From Nonomuraea turcica (GTDB taxonomy: Bacteria > Actinomycetota > Actinomycetes > Streptosporangiales > Streptosporangiaceae), in NCBI RefSeq assembly GCF_030718205.1, contig NZ_JAUZQF010000001.1, forward strand, positions 62,001-126,000: DNA of 64,000 bases. The letters run 5' to 3'. Below, piece by piece: positions 23,395 through 29,573 of this stretch. The notes under the pieces are model-generated. The model worked only from the letters and a program-made list of their open reading frames with translations, was not told the DNA's origin and searched no databases. Position numbers and translations under genes: made by a program. Numbering within the stretch: the stretch's first letter is position 1; every line of letters starts with the position of its first letter.

Positions 23395-24012
23395 TCAGGA
23401 GGTGGAGGAAGAAGCCGAGTCGACCGCGACCTCGCGCTCGGCGGGGGTGGGGGCGGGGACGTGGGCCCTTTGGGCCCTTTGGTCCGGCGAACCTGCCGTC
23501 AGAGCCTCCACGCAGGCCTCCACCCCGCCCTCCACTCCGGCCTCCCCCGCGCCGGCGGTGGCGCAGGGCCGCACCACATCCCGGATCTTCCGCAAAGTAG
23601 CCAGAAACGCCTCCAGCTCCTCCGCGTCGAGCAGGCTCGTGAAGGTGTCGTCGATGTCCTGCAGGTGCTGTGGCAGCACGGACTGCAGCCGCTCGCGCCC
23701 GGCATCGGTCAGCACGGCGTAGGACGCTCGGCGGTCACTGGGACACGCCCGCCTCCTCACCACCCCTTCGCGCTCGAGCCGGTCGACGACGCGGGTCACG
23801 CCACTCGTGGACAGCCCGGTCTGCGCCGCGAGATCACTCATCCGCAGCTGCTCCCCTGGGGACCGGGCCAGCCGCAGGACAGCCTCGAAGTCGATCTCCG
23901 ACAACCTCGCCGCCGCGATCGCCGGCTGGAGCCTGGCCATGAGACCGGCATGCACTTCCGCCAGCAGCCCGACAGCCGTCAGCCGGGGGTCGTCAAAGTT
24001 CATCACGTTCAT
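23395..24012 (-). CDS. MarR-family transcriptional regulator
   Basis: 205 aa, starting at ATG 24012 or 24003. The winged helix reads MSDLAAQTGLSTSGVTRVVD, RLEREGVVRRRACPSDRRAS (wing with DRR) and YAVLTDAGRERL. The C-terminal 55 residues are an unusual low-complexity tail (AGEAGVEGGVEACVEALTAG and beyond), longer than the family norm of about 150 aa. It diverges from a YceI gene, and the shared 14-bp palindrome is its likely operator. Confidence 0.9.
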   Translation of the reverse strand: MNVMNFDDPRLTAVGLLAEVHAGLMARLQPAIAAARLSEIDFEAVLRLARSPGEQLRMSDLAAQTGLSTSGVTRVVDRLEREGVVRRRACPSDRRASYAVLTDAGRERLQSVLPQHLQDIDDTFTSLLDAEELEAFLATLRKIRDVVRPCATAGAGEAGVEGGVEACVEALTAGSPDQRAQRAHVPAPTPAEREVAVDSASSSTS

Positions 24013-24036
24013 ACCTTAACCGACGATAGTTGACGA

Positions 24037-24050
24037 GAGGAATATTCCTC
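24037..24050. promoter_or_regulatory. Palindromic operator in the yceI promoter
   Basis: GAGGAATATTCCTC is a perfect 14-bp palindrome between TTGACG (24030-24035, -35 for yceI) and TAGACA (24054-24059, weak -10, 18-bp spacer). A MarR dimer there would block RNA polymerase. It lies 25 bases before the MarR gene start on the other strand. Confidence 0.65.
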
Positions 24051-24109
24051 GTGTAGACATTTGTTGCCGCAGACATCCGCAGTGCAACCTTCCTAATAAG
24101 GAGAACCCC

Positions 24110-24673
24110 ATGACCACCCGCACCTGGGAGGCCCTGGCCATCCCCGCCGCCGGCACCTACAACCTGGACGCCGCCCACACCACCATCGGCTTCTCGGTCA
24201 AGCACATGATGGTCAGCAAGGTCCGCGGCCACTTCGGCGACTTCAGTGGCTCGGTCACGATTGCCGAGAACCCCTTGGAGTCCACCGCCGAGCTCACGAT
24301 CAAGACCGCCAGCATCCACACCGGCGTCGCCGACCGCGACGGCCACCTGCGCAGCGACGACTTCCTGTCCGTCGAGAAGTTCCCGGAGATCACCTTCAAG
24401 AGCGCCCGCGTGGTCAGCCACTCCGGCGACGAGTTCACCGTGGTCGGCGACCTCACCGTCCGTGACGTCACCAAGGAGGTCGAGCTCACCGTCGAGTACG
24501 GCGGCGCGGGCACGAACCCGTGGGGTGCCGAGGTGTGGGGCTACTCGATCAGCGCCGAGATCGACCGCGAGGACTTCGGCCTGACCTGGAACCAGGCCCT
24601 GGAGACCGGCGGCGTGCTGGTAGGCAAGAAGATCAAGATCGAGATCGAGGGCGAGGCCAACCCCGCCGCCTGA
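24110..24673 (+). CDS. YceI family protein
   Basis: 187 aa, ATG preceded by AAGGAGAA. The lipocalin-like YceI fold is shown by YNLDAAHTTIGFSVKHMMVS, KVRGHFGDFSGSVTI, DGHLRSDDFLSVEKFPEI and the GDLTVRDVTKEVELTVEY strand. Members bind polyisoprenoids or other hydrophobic molecules. There is no signal peptide, so unlike E. coli YceI this one is cytosolic. A MarR operator controls it, and a strong hairpin at 24712-24740 ends it. Confidence 0.92.
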   Translation: MTTRTWEALAIPAAGTYNLDAAHTTIGFSVKHMMVSKVRGHFGDFSGSVTIAENPLESTAELTIKTASIHTGVADRDGHLRSDDFLSVEKFPEITFKSARVVSHSGDEFTVVGDLTVRDVTKEVELTVEYGGAGTNPWGAEVWGYSISAEIDREDFGLTWNQALETGGVLVGKKIKIEIEGEANPAA

Positions 24674-24696
24674 GCCCATGCTCTGTCCGGCTACGG

Positions 24697-24796
24697 TTAT
24701 CCACAGCCCGTGAAGCCCGCCCACGCTCTGGGCGGGCTTCATCCACAACCAGTTACCCACAGCCTGTTGATAACTCTTGGTGAACGCTGTGGATAG
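24697..24796. promoter_or_regulatory. Cluster of five DnaA-box-like 9-mers
   Basis: Sites are TTATCCACA (24697-24705, perfect consensus), TCATCCACA (24739-24747), TTACCCACA (24753-24761), TGTTGATAA (24765-24773, reverse TTATCAACA) and TGTGGATAG (24788-24796, reverse CTATCCACA). Five sites in 100 bp in an intergenic space is far above chance at this GC content. No dnaA, dnaN or rpmH is near, so it is not oriC. A titration or regulatory DnaA site is possible (inference). Confidence 0.55.
24712..24740 (+). terminator. yceI terminator
   Basis: GAAGCCCGCCCA (24712-24723) pairs perfectly with TGGGCGGGCTTC (24729-24740) around CGCTC, 39 bases after the YceI stop. Confidence 0.8.
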
Positions 24797-24866
24797 GTGG
24801 GGAGTGGAATCGCTTTGCCGCCTCGCCAGAAGGCCGGTACGCTGTGCTGAGCCACAACGGCTTCCG

Positions 24867-24955
24867 GGAGGATTCGCCTAGTCAGGTCTATGGCGCCGCA
24901 CTGCTAATGCGGTTTGGTGGCAACACCATCCGGGGTTCAAATCCCCGATCCTCCG
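24867..24955 (+). tRNA. tRNA-Ser (anticodon GCT)
   Basis: Acceptor GGAGGAT pairs with ATCCTCC. The anticodon stem CCGCA/TGCGG encloses CTGCTAA (GCT), a long class-II variable arm (TGGTGG/ACACCAT region) follows, and the T-arm is CGGGG-TTCAAAT-CCCCG. The discriminator is G24955; CCA is not encoded. It reads AGC/AGU. Integrase remnants and a degenerate 3' copy at 27.3 kb show it has been used as an integration site. Confidence 0.97.
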
Positions 24956-24961
24956 CTGGCG

Positions 24962-25000
24962 AAAGGCCCTCTACCGAACTTCGGTAGAGGGCCTTTTTTT
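24962..25000 (+). terminator. tRNA-Ser terminator with T7 tail
   Basis: AAAGGCCCTCTACCGAA (24962-24978) pairs with TTCGGTAGAGGGCC (24980-24993), followed by seven T. This is one of few classical rho-independent terminators in the window. Confidence 0.92.
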
Positions 25001-25059
25001 GATCTCTGTGGTCGCCAGGTTTGCAGTTGCCCGTCACGGGGCGTCCCAGAGGCCCCCTG

Positions 25060-25122
25060 GTCCATGCGATCGCTGGCGGCCTTCATCTGGAGCGTCGCTA
25101 CATGGGTGTAGCGCTCTGTAGT
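25060..25122 (-). pseudogene. Tyrosine recombinase (integrase) C-terminal remnant
   Basis: The minus strand reads TTERYTHVATLQMKAASDRM, which is the end of an actinobacterial phage/ICE integrase. The Tyr at 25110-25108 is in the position of the catalytic nucleophile (T.RYTHV). The catalytic domain upstream (R, H-x-x-R) is missing and the reading frame runs on into the tRNA terminator. It points at the tRNA 3' end, as integrases next to attL/attR do. Confidence 0.7.
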
Positions 25123-25192
25123 TCCGGTCGGGCCGCAGGCCGGCGGGTAATTGGGTGGCTCGTGCCCGCCCGTGTTCCCTACTGTTTCCGCC

Positions 25193-26056
25193 ATGCCGTC
25201 CTACGCTCATCCGCTGGCCTGGCTCTTGGCACTGGAAGGCGTGGCGCTGCTGCGTACGCAGGCCGGCGATCTCGGTGATGCGGCGTTCGTGGAGCAGCGG
25301 ATCGCCGAGATCCGCAGACTTACCGCCGATCGGGACCTGGCGCTGAGCGCGGGCGCGGTCGTCGGCCGCGCCACCACGGTGGAGGGATATGCGCAGTGGG
25401 CCGATCAGTACGACTCCGAGGTCAACCCACTGATCGTGGCAGAGGAGCCACGAGTTCAGCACATCCTCAGCACGCTGCCGCCGGGCCGGGCTCTGGACGC
25501 CGCGTGCGGCACGGGAAGGCACGCCGCGTTCCTGGCAGGATTGGGGCATGAGGTCGTCGGCGTCGACTCCTCGGCGGAAATGCTCGCCCTGGCCAAGGCC
25601 AAGACGCCGGACGGCACGTTTCACCAGGCGGACCTGCGCGCCATGCCGGTCGAGCCTGCGAGCTTCGACCTGGTGGTCTGTGCGCTGGCCCTGACCCACC
25701 AGCCGGCTCTCGGGCCGGCGCTGAGCGAGTTCGCCCGGGTGACCCGGCCCGGCGGCCACATCGTGCTGTCGGACATTCATGTGCTGTCGCTGTACCTGGG
25801 GGGCGTGGCCAAGGTGGGCGGGCAGGACGGGGGCGTCCGGGCGATGCCGGCCAGCCGCTTCCTGGCCAGCGACTACATCGCCGCGATCCACGAGGCCGGG
25901 CTGGAGATAGAGGCATGTCATGAGCCCAGGTGGGGCGAGGTGCCCGGCGGGCACGGCGGCCCGCTGGCCCAGCAATGGTGCCCCGAGGCGGCCGCGGCCG
26001 CGTACCACGACACCCCCGCTCTGATCATCTGGCATCTCCGCCGCCCCCGGAAATGA
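25193..26056 (+). CDS. Class I SAM-dependent methyltransferase
   Basis: 287 aa from ATG 25193 (MPSYAHPLAWLLALEGVALL). An N-terminal helical extension of about 60 residues precedes the Rossmann domain: GRALDAACGTGRHAAFLAGL (motif I), VVGVDSSAEML, FHQADLRAMPV (motif II), LVVCALALTH, TRPGGHIVLSD (motif III). It is a UbiE-like small-molecule methyltransferase. It is the first gene of a 2.4-kb islet bounded by tRNA-Ser and its degenerate copy, so it was probably acquired. A 49-codon ORF overlaps its stop by 4 bases. Confidence 0.85.
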   Translation: MPSYAHPLAWLLALEGVALLRTQAGDLGDAAFVEQRIAEIRRLTADRDLALSAGAVVGRATTVEGYAQWADQYDSEVNPLIVAEEPRVQHILSTLPPGRALDAACGTGRHAAFLAGLGHEVVGVDSSAEMLALAKAKTPDGTFHQADLRAMPVEPASFDLVVCALALTHQPALGPALSEFARVTRPGGHIVLSDIHVLSLYLGGVAKVGGQDGGVRAMPASRFLASDYIAAIHEAGLEIEACHEPRWGEVPGGHGGPLAQQWCPEAAAAAYHDTPALIIWHLRRPRK

Positions 26057-26202
26057 GGCGACGAGGTGGGGTGTGGCGTGTGCGGTTCGGTGGCTCGGAC
26101 GCGCGGAACTGGCAGAACTGGGCTGTGTACGGCAAAGCCGCCCGTGCCCTGATTACGAGGGCAATCAAAGTAGTGGACGAGCAGACGTCAGCTTCACCCT
26201 GA
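26053..26202 (+). CDS. Possible 49-aa protein in the tRNA islet
   Basis: ATG 26053 overlaps the methyltransferase stop (ATGA). The product is MRRRGGVWRVRF... with a C-terminal helix-like stretch (AARALITRAIKVVDEQTSAS). No family is recognised. It may be a fragment of a larger gene, or chance. The rest of 26203-26322 shows no gene; it should hold the promoter of the next one. Confidence 0.3.
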   Translation: MRRRGGVWRVRFGGSDARNWQNWAVYGKAARALITRAIKVVDEQTSASP

Positions 26203-26322
26203 CGAAAGCTGTCGCCCTTGCGTGAAACCGTCGAGGCGGTCATTTAGGGAGACCCGACCAGGTGTCGCGCCTGCAATCCTCCGGTGACAAGGTCGAGATC
26301 AGCGGTCGACGAAAATGATCCC

Positions 26323-27108
26323 ATGAGAAGCTTATGCGCGCTGCTAGGCGTCCTGGCCCTGCTGCTCACGTCACCTCTGGCAGGCGCGGCACACGCACAG
26401 GCCAGCGGTTCACTGGCCCAGGTGATATCCGCGCTCAAGGGCGAGTTCGCAAAGAAGAGTAGTGTGCTGTTCTCTCAGAACACCCGCCGAGGCTTGACCT
26501 CGGACGCCAGCCTCACGGTTGCCCATGGCAAGCACCGCTTCGCCGCAAGGACAGGTGTTTACGCCAGCGATGTGACGGAGGCTTTCACAGCAGGTGATCA
26601 GGATGACCCGGTACCCTTCCGCGTGGTCAACATCGGTCGCGATAGCTACACCCAAAGCGGCTGGGACAGCCTGCCCAAGGGCAAGAAATGGAACCACTGG
26701 CGAGACAAGGAGGCTTTTCTCTGGTCACAAAACCTGGTGGACGCTCTTAACCCGAAATTCCTGCAACTGATCGCCGCTAGCGCCAAGAAGGTGCCCACCA
26801 AGGACCGTTACGACGGCGTACGCACATCCCGCTATGACGGCTCGGTGGAGGTCGGTTCCATTGGCTCGCGCAAGGCCGGCATCTACTACAGCGAGCGAGA
26901 AGGAGATTGGGACGGAGGCCGCGTCCAGTGGAAGCTCTGGTTGGGCCCGGATAACCTGCCCAGGCGTTTCCAAGCCGAGATCGTGTACGAGCCCTATGGC
27001 GCGGAGCAGAGAGCTGACACCGTGAGGATGAACGTCCTCTACAAAGGCTGGGGAACGCCTGTGCACATCACCGCCCCTCCCAAGAGGCTCGTGGTCGAGG
27101 CTGAATGA
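26323..27108 (+). CDS. Secreted LppX/LolA-like hypothetical protein
   Basis: 261 aa from ATG 26323. A clear Sec signal peptide (MRSLCALLGVLALLLTSPLA, then AAHAQA) is followed by a mature protein dominated by beta strands: VLFSQNTRRGL, KHRFAARTGVYASDV, VGSIGSRKAGIYYSEREGDW, VQWKLWLGPDNLPRRFQAEI. The last stretch ('LW...D..PRR......Y') is the pattern of the unclosed beta-barrel LppX/LolA fold used to carry lipids, but there is no lipobox. A specific function is not known. It lies in the tRNA-bounded islet. Confidence 0.7.
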   Translation: MRSLCALLGVLALLLTSPLAGAAHAQASGSLAQVISALKGEFAKKSSVLFSQNTRRGLTSDASLTVAHGKHRFAARTGVYASDVTEAFTAGDQDDPVPFRVVNIGRDSYTQSGWDSLPKGKKWNHWRDKEAFLWSQNLVDALNPKFLQLIAASAKKVPTKDRYDGVRTSRYDGSVEVGSIGSRKAGIYYSEREGDWDGGRVQWKLWLGPDNLPRRFQAEIVYEPYGAEQRADTVRMNVLYKGWGTPVHITAPPKRLVVEAE

Positions 27109-27293
27109 GCCCACCGCCGAGGTGTCCCGAGCGCCGCCAACATCACCCTCATGTCGCTGTGCCAGATGGCACCGTGATGGCACAAACGACCCCGCACCGT
27201 GCCATCGGAGTCCCAACCAAACAAGCAGTAGCCCTTGACCTCCTGAAACGCCATGAGGCCGAACGGAAACGAACACGTCATAACGAGGTTTAA

Positions 27294-27354
27294 GGGACTG
27301 CCAATGCGGTTTGGGTCTACCGCCCATCCGGGGTTCCAACCCCCGATCCTGCCC
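27294..27354 (+). repeat. Degenerate copy of the tRNA-Ser 3' part (att-like scar)
   Basis: These 61 bases align with the tRNA-Ser(GCT) from anticodon stem to acceptor end: GACTGCCAATGCGGTTTGG matches the stem and anticodon region, CATCCGGGGTTC the T-arm start, CCCCGATCCT the T-arm and acceptor. About four in five positions are kept, with changes that break the anticodon and acceptor pairing. Just beyond, GCTACATGGGTG (27369-27380) repeats 12 bases of the integrase remnant next to the intact tRNA (at about 25098). This is a second integration scar. Confidence 0.65.
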
Positions 27355-27448
27355 GTGCTCGGGGCTGTGGCTACATGGGTGAGTTCTCACGACCACGTCA
27401 GGTGTCTGTTTGCGGAGATATCGCGGCTACCTGGCAGACTGGGCGCCC

Positions 27449-27973
27449 GTGACCCGCTCTGACCTGGCTCGCAGAATTCATTCCGCATCCCACCTCACTG
27501 GCCACTTCGTGCTCCGCTCGGGACGTACCACCACCGAGTACTTCGACAAGTACAAGTTCGAGGGCGATCCCGTCCTCCTAGATGACATCGCTCGAGCGAT
27601 GACTCCCCTGGTCCCGGGGGATATCGAGGTGTTGGCCGGGCTCGAGATGGGCGGGATCCCGGTGGTGACTGCCCTCGGCCGGCATACCGGTTTGCCGTGC
27701 GCTTTCGTACGCAAGCAGGCCAAGACGTACGGGACCTGCCGCCTGGCCGAAGGTGCCGATGTGTCGGGACGGCGGGTTCTGGTCGTTGAGGACGTCGTCA
27801 CCAGCGGTGGCCAGATTGTTTTGTCCACCGCCGATCTTCGTGGCCTAGGGGCGCAGATTAGCGAGGCATTGTGCGTCATCGACCGCGAACAGAGAGGTGC
27901 GGCAGCGCTGGCCGCAGAAGGCATCAGGCTTTCGTCACTGTTGACGGCCACCGACCTGCACGCGATCAGGTGA
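27449..27973 (+). CDS. pyrE: Orotate-phosphoribosyltransferase-like protein
   Basis: 174 aa from GTG 27449 (MTRSDLARRIHSASHLTGHF). FVLRSGRTTTEYFDKYKFEG is the usual N-terminal OPRTase segment. VLAGLEMGGIPVVTALG is the flexible substrate loop, AFVRKQAKTYGTCRLAEGAD the catalytic lysine region, and VLVVEDVVTSGGQIVLST the PRPP-binding loop (D-V-x-T-S-G-G). It makes orotidine monophosphate from orotate and PRPP. It is isolated from other pyrimidine genes, immediately beyond the tRNA scar, so it may be a second PyrE or a PRTase for another base. Confidence 0.85.
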   Translation: MTRSDLARRIHSASHLTGHFVLRSGRTTTEYFDKYKFEGDPVLLDDIARAMTPLVPGDIEVLAGLEMGGIPVVTALGRHTGLPCAFVRKQAKTYGTCRLAEGADVSGRRVLVVEDVVTSGGQIVLSTADLRGLGAQISEALCVIDREQRGAAALAAEGIRLSSLLTATDLHAIR

Positions 27974-28075
27974 TCCACAGGGCCGACAACCAACTCCTCG
28001 TTCGGGGATCGGCTCCATGCACATGCCGTCCAACCGGACGACCATTAGCAGGGCGAAGCAGAAGGCGTGCAGTAG

Positions 28076-28231
28076 AGGTCACTGGCACTGTGCGTCCCCC
28101 TAGTTCAGGACGCGATTGCGGCCTTCGGCGAGGAGATGCTGCACGCGGCCCACGAGCTGAACGGGCCGACCTACGCACACGCCATCGTGACGACGGCGGA
28201 ACTCCTCACGGCGATTCGGCCGGCGCGATGA
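28076..28231 (+). pseudogene. 3' fragment of an unknown gene
   Basis: After a TAG at 28073 the frame encodes about 51 residues of real-looking protein (VQDAIAAFGEEMLHAAHELN, then TYAHAIVTTAELLTAIR) ending TGA 28229-28231. No start or RBS is present, so it is the tail of a broken gene. Family not recognised. Confidence 0.35.
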
Positions 28232-28255
28232 AGAGAGGCGGGCGGTTGGGCGGGG

Positions 28256-28984
28256 TCAGGGGCCGGGCATCGGCAGCAGGGCCAGGTGATCGCTGGTCAC
28301 CAGGTTGAACTTCAGCGCGAGGGAGACCAGCGCGTGGCGCTGCCAGTCGGCCTTGCCCTCGCCGCCCTGCGGGCCTTTGACATGGAGCTTGTTCTCGGCC
28401 AGGTAACCGATGTGGAAGCCGATGGCGCTCCGGCTCAGCCCCAGGTCGGGGAGTCTTTCGATGATCTCGGGGATCGTCGGTATGCGGGAGGTCGACGGGT
28501 CGCGCAGGCGTGGCTCACACAGTGCCACCAGGATGCGGAAATACTTGGCGTTCTGGTCGAGGGGGTAGGCGACCTGCGTGGCCGTCCCGCCATCGGTGTC
28601 GGGTGACGGCACGTGTACGTGCTGCGGCGCGAACACCAGGAACGAGATCGTGCCGTCGACCGCGGGCAGGCACACTCGGGAGAACTCGAACGGGATCGGC
28701 GCGCCCATCCGGCCCGGCGGTACCTTCACGAACTCTCCGCCGCCCTCGGGGTTCTCCACGACGTACGTCTTCGACGTACTGAGGTTGGAGAGCAGCCAGT
28801 AGTCGCCCACTGCGACGATCTTGCCGGCCCGGCGGGAGACCGCGGGGTCGTCGAGCATGATGTCCACTGGGGAGCCGGGAGTCCCGCGCCCGAAGAACGC
28901 CTGCTCTCCGGGCGCGAGCTCCAGCGAGTACGGCCGGTCGCCGGTCGGCGCCGCCGCCATCTGGATCAAGATCGTGCTGTGCAT
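28256..28984 (-). CDS. FHA-domain protein with a C-terminal winged-helix-like domain
   Basis: 242 aa. Residues 20-120 are an FHA domain (QAFFGRGTPGSPVDIMLDDP, AVSRRAGKIVAVGDYWLLSN, LSTSKTYVVENPEGGG), with the usual G-R, S-R and N-x-S positions that bind phosphothreonine. The C-terminal 80 residues (FRILVALCEPRLRDPSTSRI, IIERLPDLGLSRSAIGFHIG, YLAENKLHVKG) look like a helix-turn-helix. It may thus read a Thr phosphorylation mark and act on DNA. The nearby Ser/Thr kinase at 29.6 kb is a candidate partner (inference). Confidence 0.8.
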   Translation of the reverse strand: MHSTILIQMAAAPTGDRPYSLELAPGEQAFFGRGTPGSPVDIMLDDPAVSRRAGKIVAVGDYWLLSNLSTSKTYVVENPEGGGEFVKVPPGRMGAPIPFEFSRVCLPAVDGTISFLVFAPQHVHVPSPDTDGGTATQVAYPLDQNAKYFRILVALCEPRLRDPSTSRIPTIPEIIERLPDLGLSRSAIGFHIGYLAENKLHVKGPQGGEGKADWQRHALVSLALKFNLVTSDHLALLPMPGP

Positions 28985-29023
28985 CGGCGGGACCCTACTC
29001 GCATGCCGGTGACGGTGTCCAGG

Positions 29024-29452
29024 TCATTCGGGCAGCGGCTTGCCGCCCGGGCGCGGGCACGTGCGCAGGCCGGCGTCGGGCTCGTTGTTGCCGCCGCCGC
29101 GGAAGTAGACCTCGCTGACGTATCCCCATTGATTGTTGTCGGCCATGGTGGAGGCCCACCAGTAGTTGCGGTAGCCGCCGCGCTCGTAACTGGCGCCCGT
29201 TTTCTGGCACAGGTACCAGTCGCCCCCCGCCGGATTGATGGTGCCGACGATCCTGCCCTTCGCGGGTGACGCATAGACCGGGATGCTCCCGCTCGGTGAC
29301 CAGTCGGGGCAGTTCTGAACCGTACGGCCGTTGTGCTGGTACTGCCGGCCGCACGGCTGTGCGTCTCCCGCGGCGGCCTGCGCGGCCGGAGCGGCGGTGG
29401 CCAGGCCCGCCAGCGCGACGGACATGGCGATCGCGGCCTGTCGCTTTCTCAT
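29024..29452 (-). CDS. Secreted SH3-like small protein
   Basis: 142 aa from ATG 29452, chosen because GGGAGGGAA lies upstream and MRKRQAAIAMSVALAGLATA is a signal peptide (cleaved near AQAAA). The mature part has four Cys (QPCGRQYQHN, VQNCPDWSPS, DWYLCQKTGA, RTCPRPG) and the strands of a bacterial SH3 domain (SIPVYASPAKGRIVGTINPA, NQWGYVSEVYFRGG). It is typical of small actinobacterial secreted proteins, with likely peptidoglycan contact. It diverges from the kinase-transglycosylase gene. Confidence 0.75.
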   Translation of the reverse strand: MRKRQAAIAMSVALAGLATAAPAAQAAAGDAQPCGRQYQHNGRTVQNCPDWSPSGSIPVYASPAKGRIVGTINPAGGDWYLCQKTGASYERGGYRNYWWASTMADNNQWGYVSEVYFRGGGNNEPDAGLRTCPRPGGKPLPE

Positions 29453-29573
29453 GATGATTCCCTCCCCGTTTCGGTGTCGCTGCGTCGATCCTGCGGGCGG
29501 AGGGCGGATTCCGTAACCTGGCAGCTGCCAGGGCACGTGGACGAAGCCCTGACCATCGGCCATGATGAGCTGA

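Noticed and set aside
24697-24796. oriC
   Set aside because: DnaA boxes are present, but no dnaA, dnaN, rpmH, recF or gyrB is in the window and the AT-rich unwinding element is absent.
27105-27293. A 62-codon ORF on the plus strand after the LppX-like gene, and its minus-strand mirror
   Set aside because: No RBS, no recognisable motif, and it overlaps an anti-sense frame of equal length; probably chance ORFs next to the tRNA scar.
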